From: Lentisphaerota bacterium
Lineage (GTDB): Bacteria; Verrucomicrobiota; Kiritimatiellia; RFP12; UBA3636
NCBI GenBank assembly: GCA_022837245.1
Contig: JALHHX010000113.1
Coordinates: forward strand, 1 to 7,056
DNA: 7,056 bases
Direction of reading: 5' to 3'
Shown: one piece after another, positions 1 through 6,885 of the stretch
Numbering within the stretch: the stretch's first letter is position 1
Layout: the number at the start of each line of letters is the position of its first letter
Position numbers and translations under genes: made by a program
Notes under the pieces: generated by a model
Databases searched by the model: none
Told to the model about the DNA's origin: nothing
What the model saw: the letters and a program-made list of their open reading frames with translations, nothing else

Positions 1-1399
1 AGCCGATGCCGTTCGGGGCGAAGTTGTTCGACATCTCGCCGCTGACGGATCTGACGTTGTTGCGGTAGTAGAAGCGCGCGGCCGCCTGCAGGCTGTCGAG
101 TTGCGAGGCGCGTGCACTACCCGGTTTGTCCCACGACCACTGCTCGACATCGTAATATTCGTACACACCAAGCGCCGACGCCTTTAAACCCAGCTCCGTC
201 ATCTGCTCCGGCAAAGTCAGTGGCGTGCGGCGATACCCCGCGGTAACCTCGAGGTAGATATTGGGCTCGAGCTTGAAGGACGGCGGATGGGCGTAGCCGC
301 TGTACGCCATGATGCCGATGAGTTTGTCTGGGAATTCTGGAGCCACGGCCTTCGCGACTTCGTTCGCCATGTTGAAGATAGTCTCGGAGGCTATTGACAC
401 CTCCGTGCCGTCCGGCTGGCGGCCGAAAAGAACCCCCTGGGCTTCGTACGGTTCGTCAACCTTGGCCACCTTTTTGCAGAGATCGCAGGAGCAGAAACCA
501 AGCCCGTCGGGCGCGCTCACCGAGATCATCATCGACTGCGGGTTGTTCCTGAAATGGTTCAGCGCGGTCTGCTTGGCGCGTTCGATAACGCCTGGATGGG
601 AGTAGCATGGTTTCGAAGTCTTGCGCTCGCCGTTCACGAGCGCGAACCATTCGGGATGGTTGGTGAAGTCGTTAGCGGGGTCCAGCCCGATCCAGCTATG
701 CGCTATGGCGACGTCGAACGGCTGAGCCATGCCGTTGCGCCGGCACCATGCGGGGAAGTCGCCGCTCGTGGTGGCAAGGTGCAGACCATGCCCCACCCAG
801 ATGCGGCGCTGGATGTAGAAGTCGGGTCCGCCGATTTCCTCGAACGCCACGCTTAGACTCCTCGCCGGAGGCGGCACGACAGCCCACAGATCGTTGGGAT
901 AATACCATCGGCAGCCGAGGCTGTGGAGAAGCGCGTAAATTCCATGCGAAATGCCGCGCGCATCCGCTCCGGTTATGATAAGCTGCCCATCGGCGGTCGT
1001 GCGCAGGCCGTACTGCTGCTGCACTTTGTCTATGCCATCGAATCCAAGGTCTTTATCTAGCCCCACGAAGATTCCAGGTTTCTTACCGCCGGGGTATGCT
1101 TTTGCCGATATCATCTCGAACTCAGCGCCGGACAGCTTCCCCAGGTATTCCTTGAGGTCGGCGGCGGAAGCCCCTGCCAATCCTTGCAACGGCGGAGAGT
1201 TTGTCAGCCCGAACAAGTCGCCGGCGGGATCAACTAGCGTTATTGCAAACCGGGCCTTGCCGTCCTGCGCCAGCGCCACTGACGACGGTGCCGCAACGGC
1301 GGTTTGCGATGCGCCAAACAGTGGCAGAGCCAACGCCAGCAGACTTGCGAAACGGAAACGCCAGAATAAATGTTTAAGTGTTGTTTTTTTGTTTTTCAT
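1..1399 (-). CDS. Exported DUF4838-family glycoside-hydrolase-like protein (C-terminus beyond window)
   Basis: The reading frame is open from the ATG at 1399-1397 to the window edge, giving 466 codons without a stop, so the protein is truncated by the window and not broken. I translated it directly. Residues 1-36 form a signal peptide: a Lys-rich start, the hydrophobic core LLALALPLFG and a likely cut after AVA at 34-36. Residues about 45-185 resemble the alpha-glucuronidase/hexosaminidase N-terminal domain, ending in the typical GISHGIYALLHSLGCRWYYP stretch (149-168). From about 190 comes the DUF4838 domain: FYIQRRIW (194-201), NHPEWF (247-252), CYSHP (265-269), and DG followed by CSCDLC (298-308). 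A late SGE stands near Glu455, close to the edge. The family is thought to act on polysaccharides, but no reaction is established; by context the role is extracellular or periplasmic glycan breakdown. It lies 71 bp after the GH20 gene on the same strand. No clear Shine-Dalgarno sequence precedes the ATG, but the signal peptide fixes the start. Confidence 0.85.
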   Translation of the reverse strand, partial: MKNKKTTLKHLFWRFRFASLLALALPLFGASQTAVAAPSSVALAQDGKARFAITLVDPAGDLFGLTNSPPLQGLAGASAADLKEYLGKLSGAEFEMISAKAYPGGKKPGIFVGLDKDLGFDGIDKVQQQYGLRTTADGQLIITGADARGISHGIYALLHSLGCRWYYPNDLWAVVPPPARSLSVAFEEIGGPDFYIQRRIWVGHGLHLATTSGDFPAWCRRNGMAQPFDVAIAHSWIGLDPANDFTNHPEWFALVNGERKTSKPCYSHPGVIERAKQTALNHFRNNPQSMMISVSAPDGLGFCSCDLCKKVAKVDEPYEAQGVLFGRQPDGTEVSIASETIFNMANEVAKAVAPEFPDKLIGIMAYSGYAHPPSFKLEPNIYLEVTAGYRRTPLTLPEQMTELGLKASALGVYEYYDVEQWSWDKPGSARASQLDSLQAAARFYYRNNVRSVSGEMSNNFAPNGIG

Positions 1400-1470
1400 G
1401 TTTTACACTGATTTTCGTATGAATCGATTATTGAGCGCTGTTTGCAAATTCACGTGTGCCCAATGCGGAT

Positions 1471-3162
1471 TTATTTTCCAGGTTCCAAGGGAGGCCTGTT
1501 CAATCCACCCGGGAATTCCCCGCTCTTTCGATAGCCGCTGATGGCAGCGTCTAATGAACGGACGAGGTAGCCAAGATACTCCGCGTTGCGCGTGACGGTG
1601 TGGACGAGCCCGCGCGAGATCCGCTGGCGCACGTATGGGCTCTTCATGTACTTCTTCGGGTCGTGCGGATGGCGTGTGCGGTCCCAATCCCTTTCAAGCT
1701 CGCGGGCAAGCGCCTTCATAGGCGCGATGCGGCTTGAGAGCACCTCGCGGCAGTTGAGAAGCTCCTGTGCAATTTCCCCGCGATCTCCCCTCACCTCCTC
1801 TGCCGACGCCGCTCGTGTGTGCAGCCGGTGCGCCTCGAGCGCCGCAGCGGCATTGTCATACGCAGCCACCACGACACGCGCCGCAAGCACATGGGCGCCG
1901 AACTCATCGTGGTGGCGGCGCACGCCGGCCGAACATGATTCGAGCGCCTCCAGCACGGCCGAGGCCTCCGCGCGGCGTTCGGCGAACGACTTGTCCATCG
2001 CGAGATGGATTGCCGAGACGACGTCGCTGGCGCTGTCGTAGAACATCGCCTTGAAGTTGTCGCGCGGCAACATTATGTCCATCAAATCCCAAAGCACTCG
2101 GCCTGTCTTTTTGCCGCGGCAGCCGAAAAACCCGCGTGAGATTTTTCCGAAGAACTTTTCTTTGTCGAGCGCCTTGCCGGCAACCATGGACTCACCAGCG
2201 TATGCCATGCTCGTGCGGTAGGTGTCGCGTAGCCTACCGAAAGGCTCCCACCAGCAAGTTACCACTCCGATGGAGCCTCGGCTGGAAAGCCGATTAGACA
2301 ACTCCACCATCCCGTCGTGGTTGCGCAGTGCCTTTGCGTTCGTCTGGACACTCGACCCGCTGATTGCCGGCACGCAGATGATCTCGAAACCCGCATCAAC
2401 GCTAGGTTCAATCTTCTCCACGGGGATTTCGCTGTAGTTCCAGTGCGCGAGGACGATGTCCTTTGGCAACACTTGGAGCAACTCTGGGTTGCGCTCAATG
2501 GAGTCAGCCCACATGACCATGCGACGCCCGCAAGCGGCCACAATTTCGTGCACAGCGACAATGTGCTCCGCCAAAACGTGCCACGGCGGTTTGCTGCGGT
2601 TGCGCTCAGCGCAGCGTTCGCAACCGCTCAGGTTCGATTCGTCGAGACCGGCGTGCAGATACTTGCCCCCGAACAGCTCGGCGACTTCTGGAATAATGTC
2701 GCCTAGAAGTGCCAGCGTGTCGGGATGTGATGGGCACATGGCATTGTGGCCGAAGGGGCGGCCATTGAAAAGATGCGCGTATTGCGGAAGGCGGGTGACG
2801 CTAAGCGTATGTCCGAGCGACTCCACCTCTGGTACGACGTCAATACCGTGACTACGGGCCAAGGCGACGAACCGCCGCGCCTCAGCCAGACTGAAAGCAT
2901 ACGGTGAAGCAAGCTCTGGACGCGACCGGAGCTTCTGCGCAAAGCCTTCGTCGTCCATGAAATGCCACCACAGGGTGTTATAGCCCCACTTGGCCAAGTC
3001 GGACAGCAGGTCAAAATAGTAGGAGTGCCGCTCGGTCAGGCGGGCCGGATCAAGCATCAGCCCTCGTATAGGCTCGCCACCTTTGGTTCCAGGCACTGAT
3101 GCTGCGTGGTGTTTGGTGGTTTCGCGATTATCTAACTTCGTTTTCACAAGCACAATCCTCAA
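1471..3162 (-). CDS. GH20 beta-N-acetylhexosaminidase-like enzyme, cytoplasmic form
   Basis: GH20 enzymes release terminal beta-linked GlcNAc or GalNAc through substrate-assisted catalysis by an Asp-Glu pair. Counting from the codon at 3162, the barrel begins at RGLMLDPAR (33-41), whose Arg33 matches the substrate-binding Arg of the family. It continues with WWHFMDDEGF (65-74), PEVESLGHT (111-119) and KYLHAGLDE (167-175). Asp174-Glu175 is the catalytic pair. Trp218 in MWADS and Trp304-Trp305 are candidate sugar-pocket tryptophans. Residues about 390-563 look alpha-helical and charged, with no named domain recognised. There is no signal peptide and no small domain before the barrel, so the enzyme is probably cytoplasmic. 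The start is uncertain: TTG at 3162 has GAGG only 4 nt upstream, whereas GTG at 3147 has GAGG 9 nt upstream and may be the true start. An in-frame stop at 3171-3169 rules out a longer form. The exact substrate is unknown; many divergent GH20 proteins are uncharacterised. Confidence 0.85.
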   Translation of the reverse strand: MRIVLVKTKLDNRETTKHHAASVPGTKGGEPIRGLMLDPARLTERHSYYFDLLSDLAKWGYNTLWWHFMDDEGFAQKLRSRPELASPYAFSLAEARRFVALARSHGIDVVPEVESLGHTLSVTRLPQYAHLFNGRPFGHNAMCPSHPDTLALLGDIIPEVAELFGGKYLHAGLDESNLSGCERCAERNRSKPPWHVLAEHIVAVHEIVAACGRRMVMWADSIERNPELLQVLPKDIVLAHWNYSEIPVEKIEPSVDAGFEIICVPAISGSSVQTNAKALRNHDGMVELSNRLSSRGSIGVVTCWWEPFGRLRDTYRTSMAYAGESMVAGKALDKEKFFGKISRGFFGCRGKKTGRVLWDLMDIMLPRDNFKAMFYDSASDVVSAIHLAMDKSFAERRAEASAVLEALESCSAGVRRHHDEFGAHVLAARVVVAAYDNAAAALEAHRLHTRAASAEEVRGDRGEIAQELLNCREVLSSRIAPMKALARELERDWDRTRHPHDPKKYMKSPYVRQRISRGLVHTVTRNAEYLGYLVRSLDAAISGYRKSGEFPGGLNRPPLEPGK

Positions 3163-3187
3163 TGTACCTCAACATTTTACAGCACAT
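3128..3187 (-). CDS. Possible 19-residue cysteine-rich leader ORF overlapping the GH20 start
   Basis: Starting at ATG 3187 the frame reads MCCKMLRYIEDCACENEVR and ends with TAA at 3130-3128. It has four cysteines in 19 residues, follows AGGAGG by 12 nt and overlaps both possible GH20 starts in another frame, so its translation could affect initiation of the enzyme by coupling or by competition. A second in-frame ATG lies at 3175. No known leader peptide is recognised. Very short ORFs often arise by chance, and the spacer is longer than ideal, so this remains a weak call. Confidence 0.2.
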   Translation of the reverse strand: MCCKMLRYIEDCACENEVR

Positions 3188-3246
3188 ACACAGCAAAAAC
3201 CTCCTGCTTTCCATTCAAAAATATCCCATTTCTTAAGAATTTCACA
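3163..3246. other. AT-rich intergenic gap with a 10-bp palindrome
   Basis: This 84-bp gap between the Gfo/Idh/MocA-like gene and the GH20 gene is visibly richer in A and T than the coding DNA on both sides. Besides the AGGAGG, it holds the perfect palindrome TTCTTAAGAA at 3230-3239, just after the stop codon of the preceding gene. The palindrome has no loop and no following U-tract, so it is not a classical terminator. Sequence such as GATATTTTTG follows on the minus strand, but I cannot pair a convincing -35 with a -10, so an internal promoter is possible but not shown. Confidence 0.35.
3200..3205 (-). promoter_or_regulatory. Perfect AGGAGG ribosome binding site before a tiny ORF upstream of the GH20 gene
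   Basis: The + strand reads CCTCCT, so the minus-strand transcript carries AGGAGG, the strongest Shine-Dalgarno sequence in the window. It is too far from the GH20 start (37 nt to TTG 3162, 52 nt to GTG 3147) to serve it directly. The nearest starts are GTG at 3191 (spacer 8, four codons then TAA) and ATG at 3187 (spacer 12, a 19-codon ORF). Either a leader peptide is made here or the site is a ribosome standby site. The sequence is seen directly; the function is inferred. Confidence 0.4.
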
Positions 3247-4518
3247 TCACGGCTCGGGTTCGGGGACGGAAGACATGAAATCCGCCCAGTCCCAGTCGCT
3301 GATATAGCCACGGCCGAGATGCGGCGTCGAGATCCACTCCCCTCCCCGCTGGCGCGATTGCAAAAGCGCGTCTAACGCGCCGCTGGTCAACACCGTGCGC
3401 TCCACCGGCCAAGAGGGTTTGCCGGAGACCATCATCCGTTCGATCCCGGTCAGCAGAAGAGAGAAGTGCATGTAGGGTCGGTCCTCCTGAAGCTTGAACA
3501 GGGTCGCTTCAGACTCCCCGCCTTCGTAACGCCACGCGGCTGCCCATTCGCGCACAACGCCCGGCAAGGTAAGCACAAAGGCCTTGGTTCCGTCCTTGTA
3601 GTGAATTTCGAACATGGACGGATTCTTCACCGCCTCCTCGAGCGGCCGCTCTGCAAAACGTTTCCAATCCATGCGATCGAGCGCCGCCCCCAGCAGCTTG
3701 ACGTCGTACACACCGTTGCTGCCCGCCTGCCATACGGCGTCCCCAGTTAGGCAGCGCACCTTCGAAATGCCGGTCTCCCCGCCGGCGCGGCGCTCCGCCA
3801 GTGCTTGCACCACTTCCAGCGCGTGGAAACCATAGGAGTCCAGCGTGTGGTAGCTGACGGCCACGATCTGCTCAAGCTTCGCCCCGCGCCGCACATCGGC
3901 GGCCGGATGGCGCCAGGCAAGCGGCACCGATGACCCGGCCATGAGCGGGATGCCGCGTTCGCGGGCGGCGCTGTAAATCCATTCGATGTCGTTCCAGTGG
4001 TCGGAAATGTGCTTGTCGATATAAACTGGAGCAACCTTTCCTGCTCGGTCGAATCCAGCCAGCACCTGCTCGAAGAGACGCCTCTTTGGGTATTGGATCG
4101 AGCTCGTCGCGGATCGTGGATATTCTCCGTGCTCGGCCACCAGCAAAAAGCCCCCGACCGCGCGCTTGCCCTCAGCGTCAAAGATTGCATCGGCGGGCTT
4201 GTCCACTATCGCGAAGCCGTGCTCGGCTGCAAGCCCGCGGCTGGTGTCGTTTTCCGGCACCTGGTCCGTGTAAAGGGCCCGAAGGCGCAGCGGCGAAACC
4301 CGCCCCTTTCCATCTAGTGTGTGGGTTTCGAGCAGCCGGCCCACGAGTAGCTCCGCGTGCGAGTTTTTACGGTACACGGTCGTCACCGCCGCCACGTCCA
4401 GCCGCCCGGTCGTTGCGGACGCCAGGCTGTTTGCGCAAGCATCGGAACCCGACACCGAGACACATAGGCACAGGATTCCCATGGCAATACGCTGCATGTC
4501 CGCATGCATTCGCTTCAT
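3247..4518 (-). CDS. Exported protein, probably a degenerate Gfo/Idh/MocA-like oxidoreductase relative
   Basis: The 423-residue protein starts at ATG 4518, with GAGA 8 nt upstream, and ends at TGA 3249-3247. Residues about 8-29 form a signal peptide (core IAMGILCLCVSVSG, likely cut after ACA at 27-29), so it is exported. After the first strand, VAAVTTVYRKNSHA (42-55) stands where Gfo/Idh/MocA enzymes carry the glycine-rich nucleotide loop, but the glycines are missing. Other marked motifs are LYTDQVPEND (82-91), LLVAEHGEYP (125-134), the YPKRRLFE stretch (143-150), VYIDKH (165-170), MAGSS (193-197) and GGETG (246-250). DKH resembles the EKP or DKP motif of Gfo/Idh/MocA enzymes, and the C-terminal VERTVLTSGALDALLQSR fits their last helix. 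I recall similar exported proteins in planctomycetes, without a known function. Classical NAD(P) binding looks doubtful. It lies 46 bp after the PHP lipoprotein gene, which suggests an operon. Function is unknown; the family call is tentative, the gene call is firm. Confidence 0.72.
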   Translation of the reverse strand: MKRMHADMQRIAMGILCLCVSVSGSDACANSLASATTGRLDVAAVTTVYRKNSHAELLVGRLLETHTLDGKGRVSPLRLRALYTDQVPENDTSRGLAAEHGFAIVDKPADAIFDAEGKRAVGGFLLVAEHGEYPRSATSSIQYPKRRLFEQVLAGFDRAGKVAPVYIDKHISDHWNDIEWIYSAARERGIPLMAGSSVPLAWRHPAADVRRGAKLEQIVAVSYHTLDSYGFHALEVVQALAERRAGGETGISKVRCLTGDAVWQAGSNGVYDVKLLGAALDRMDWKRFAERPLEEAVKNPSMFEIHYKDGTKAFVLTLPGVVREWAAAWRYEGGESEATLFKLQEDRPYMHFSLLLTGIERMMVSGKPSWPVERTVLTSGALDALLQSRQRGGEWISTPHLGRGYISDWDWADFMSSVPEPEP

Positions 4519-4564
4519 TTAGTTGTTCTCTTTATCGTTTGGCGGGCGCGGCTGTCGCGGGTGG
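4519..4564. other. Short intergenic gap inside the apparent operon
   Basis: These 46 bp separate the stop of the PHP lipoprotein gene (TAA at 4567-4565) from the next ATG. On the minus strand the first part is GC-rich and holds a weak CGCG...CGCG stem of 4 bp (4547-4550 with 4556-4559) with no U-tract after it; the last part, AAAGAGAACAACTAA, supplies the modest ribosome binding site of the next gene. I see no terminator, which agrees with co-transcription. Confidence 0.45.
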
Positions 4565-6844
4565 TTATTGCGCCAGATAAAAGCGAGGAATCGAATCCGG
4601 CGACCAGCCGCCCGCGATACCGGGAGCAGACTGCATCCAGAAGTCATGTCCGTGACCGGCATCATCGTCGAAGATCACTGTTCCGAGGCCGAACCGTGAC
4701 CCCGAAGCCGGCTCTATGCCGAGCAGGCTCAGCGGGAGGCGCAGTTCGTAGCGGGTGGTTTGTGTCTCATCGTTACGCTCGACGCCGTAAACGGCAGAAT
4801 CATGCAGGGGAGTGTCGGACCCCTGCCACTGCTGCAATATAATACCCTCGGAAGTTTGGGCCAGGCAGAGATTGAAAGATTTTCCGCCCTCCGCCACCAC
4901 TGCGACCTGTAAAGAGTCGCCGTCCCAGAGCCTGCTTGCCTCTTGTTTATTGAAGTGGGCGTCGTCGCGGACTTCAGCCATGATGCAGAGGAACTCCCCG
5001 TCCCAGCCCCAAAACACCTTGGCATTTAGATCCTCTACGCCTTCCCAGCGGGAACGGCCGCTGACGGGGAACACCTGTTCCTCCGTGTTGAGCTGTCGAG
5101 CCGGATCGCCCCACGCTTCATTTTCAGCGAGGCGCGGAACGGGGCTGTCACGACTTAGATCGAGCAGGGCGGACAGCATCACCGGGACGGGCGAAACGGC
5201 GGCGGCGAACTCCACTTCCGCCGTCAGTGCGGCCGCTTTCCCCAACAGATCGGCAGGTAGGTTGACCGGGAAGGTGTAGGTCTCCGATGGAGCAAGAGTG
5301 AAAGCTTCCTCGGCCGTCTTTCCGCCATCCAGCGCGGTGGACAAGCGCACCGCGACCGGCATGCTGGCGAGCATGTTCCGAGCTGTCACGTGCGCGAAGC
5401 CGATCGAAGGCAAATTGATCGACAACTCAACAGGCGACGCCACGGCCAGCGGATGCCGAGAGCTGATTTTCCTCAGCGCCCCGAAGTCGGCGCCCAAATC
5501 CATCAGCACTTCAAGCTGGCGGTTTTTGTTCAGAGCCTCGACCGGCACCGACAGTGGCAGGGAACCTACATCCCCAGGATCTATGGCCACCTTGCGTTGG
5601 AGCAATTCACGCGATTCAAGAACGACCGTGACTTGGACGGTTATAGACTTTCCAGTGGTGTTGCGCAAGTTGAGCAATCCTCGCACATGACCCGGTTCGG
5701 GATACTCGACAGAGCCGGGCTCCGTTACGAGAACAAGCTCGGTTCGGATGGCGGGGATCAACCCGAAAGGCTGTGTGCCGGCAACGGAATTGCCCACTCC
5801 GTAAAGTTCGGCGCGGACATAGGATCCCCATCCCGGAGTCTCCGAGAGATTCAGCGTCTTGCCATGATGGATGACGTGCCCTTCCGATATCCATGATATG
5901 TTTGTGTGGCCGGTAGCCTCTATAGTGATCACGTCTGCCTCGTGGTCGACAGTTATGGCGTCGATGACGGGGTGCGGGGCGCCTTCGTGGCCAGCCGGCG
6001 AGTAGACAAAGTAGGAGCGGCCTTCGGTCATGCCCCGCCGAGTCCAGTCTTGGGAGAGTTCAGGGATCAGCATGACATTCCAGTTGCGCCCGAGTCTTGT
6101 TACAGTGTGCATGTCGTCGTTGGAATAACCCCAGACCGGCCGGTCAGGCATCGTCCGCGCGAGAATGGCGTCCCAGGTCTTGCGATCGCCGGGATAGCGA
6201 TCGCCCTGGTTGTAAACCTCAAGGCCGAAGAGGACGGGAAAGGTTTCATAGAGGTCCACATACCAGTCCACTGTTTTTTTATAGCGGCCGGGGTGGTTGA
6301 GCATCGCGATCCCTTCTTTGACACTTACCGCCTTCAAGGAGTCTGCCTCCACAGGAGTGCCGGAATGGTCGTTGAAAAAGCTGCCAATATGATGGTGGAC
6401 CGACAGTTCGCACCCCTGGATTGCGATCATGCCAAGTTCGGCGGGATCGCGGTTCTCGTAGTCCAGGGCGGCGGATTCCAGCTTTCCTGCCGCAAATCTG
6501 TCGCGGGCGCCGGCGCTGGGCTCCAGCGTGTCCAGTTTCTCCCAAGGATAGGTGACGGCGTTATGGTCGGTGATCGCGAGAATAGAATAGCCCAGGTTCC
6601 GGTAATGGTCGATGGCATCATGCGGCAAGAGCCCTCCATCGCTGCCTGTGGTGTGTGTATGGAAGTTGGCAAGAAACCGTCCATCGCGCGCCCAGTCCAC
6701 CTGATCATAGGGATTTCGAATAAACACCCCCTGCCGTTGCGGACTCGACTTGCAGGACGTGATTAGACATCCCGCCAGAACAAAAAACAAGATGGCGGCG
6801 GCCCTGCGGGTCGACAATCGGACAGAAGTCAATCTCATGTTCAA
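4565..6844 (-). CDS. Lipoprotein with PHP-type metal-dependent phosphoesterase domain and C-terminal CBM9-like domain
   Basis: The 759-residue product has a lipoprotein signal: RR at 13-14, a hydrophobic stretch and LAGC with Cys26 (a second possible lipobox ends at Cys31), so it is probably membrane-anchored outside the cytoplasm. Residues about 55-290 form a PHP domain of the CehA/McbA kind: FHTHTTGSDG (61-70), ITDHN (91-95), GCELSVHHH (144-152), LNHPGRY (182-188), LEVYN (208-212) and SNDDMH (241-246). The metal ligands expected of the family (His62, His64, Asp69, His94, Glu146, a His in 150-152, Asp244, His246) appear intact, so hydrolysis of a phosphoester or similar bond is likely. Residues about 300-560 are beta-rich, probably Ig- or CARDB-like. 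Residues about 575-758 resemble a CBM9-like domain, with FWGWDGEFLCIMAEVRDDAH (611-630) and WDGDSLQVAV (640-649). The start may be TTG 6844 (AGGA 7 nt upstream) or ATG 6838 (13 nt); the two differ by two residues. It is the first gene of the apparent operon. Confidence 0.85.
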   Translation of the reverse strand: MNMRLTSVRLSTRRAAAILFFVLAGCLITSCKSSPQRQGVFIRNPYDQVDWARDGRFLANFHTHTTGSDGGLLPHDAIDHYRNLGYSILAITDHNAVTYPWEKLDTLEPSAGARDRFAAGKLESAALDYENRDPAELGMIAIQGCELSVHHHIGSFFNDHSGTPVEADSLKAVSVKEGIAMLNHPGRYKKTVDWYVDLYETFPVLFGLEVYNQGDRYPGDRKTWDAILARTMPDRPVWGYSNDDMHTVTRLGRNWNVMLIPELSQDWTRRGMTEGRSYFVYSPAGHEGAPHPVIDAITVDHEADVITIEATGHTNISWISEGHVIHHGKTLNLSETPGWGSYVRAELYGVGNSVAGTQPFGLIPAIRTELVLVTEPGSVEYPEPGHVRGLLNLRNTTGKSITVQVTVVLESRELLQRKVAIDPGDVGSLPLSVPVEALNKNRQLEVLMDLGADFGALRKISSRHPLAVASPVELSINLPSIGFAHVTARNMLASMPVAVRLSTALDGGKTAEEAFTLAPSETYTFPVNLPADLLGKAAALTAEVEFAAAVSPVPVMLSALLDLSRDSPVPRLAENEAWGDPARQLNTEEQVFPVSGRSRWEGVEDLNAKVFWGWDGEFLCIMAEVRDDAHFNKQEASRLWDGDSLQVAVVAEGGKSFNLCLAQTSEGIILQQWQGSDTPLHDSAVYGVERNDETQTTRYELRLPLSLLGIEPASGSRFGLGTVIFDDDAGHGHDFWMQSAPGIAGGWSPDSIPRFYLAQ

Positions 6845-6845
6845 A

Positions 6846-6884
6846 TCAGGTTCCTTTTGTTCTTCTTTTAATTTTCACAGGCAT
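6846..6884 (-). CDS. Possible 12-residue basic leader peptide before the PHP lipoprotein gene
   Basis: ATG at 6884-6882 opens MPVKIKRRTKGT and TGA at 6848-6846 closes it, one nucleotide before the TTG start of the lipoprotein gene at 6844. AAAGG lies 6 nt before the ATG, a good ribosome binding site, and the AGGA used by the lipoprotein gene lies inside the last codons of this ORF. This layout suits translational coupling. Half of the residues are Lys or Arg. It matches no known attenuation leader and shows no run of one regulatory amino acid, so it may be a chance ORF. Confidence 0.25.
   Translation of the reverse strand: MPVKIKRRTKGT
6852..6855 (-). promoter_or_regulatory. Ribosome binding site AGGA of the PHP lipoprotein gene
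   Basis: The minus strand reads AAAAGGAACC here. AGGA is 7 nt from TTG 6844, the ideal distance, and 13 nt from ATG 6838, which is long. On spacing alone the TTG start is favoured; on codon preference the ATG is favoured. Confidence 0.5.
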
Positions 6885-6885
6885 G

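Noticed and set aside
848..862. Suspected frameshift in the DUF4838 gene
   Set aside because: Careful re-reading of the bases gives an uninterrupted frame reading ARSLSVAFEE; the apparent stop came from a one-base misreading on my side.
951..1541. A 196-codon open frame on the plus strand
   Set aside because: It is antisense to the DUF4838 signal peptide and N-terminal domain and to the GH20 C-terminus. It crosses two real genes and an intergenic gap, and its product is low in recognisable structure.
1403..1687. A 94-codon minus-strand frame spanning the gap before the DUF4838 gene
   Set aside because: It overlaps the GH20 C-terminus in another frame, has no plausible ribosome binding site and matches nothing known.
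5906..6766. A 286-codon open frame on the plus strand
   Set aside because: It lies wholly opposite the PHP domain, whose motifs are clear on the minus strand; the plus-strand translation has no recognisable domain and reads like a shadow of GC-rich coding sequence.
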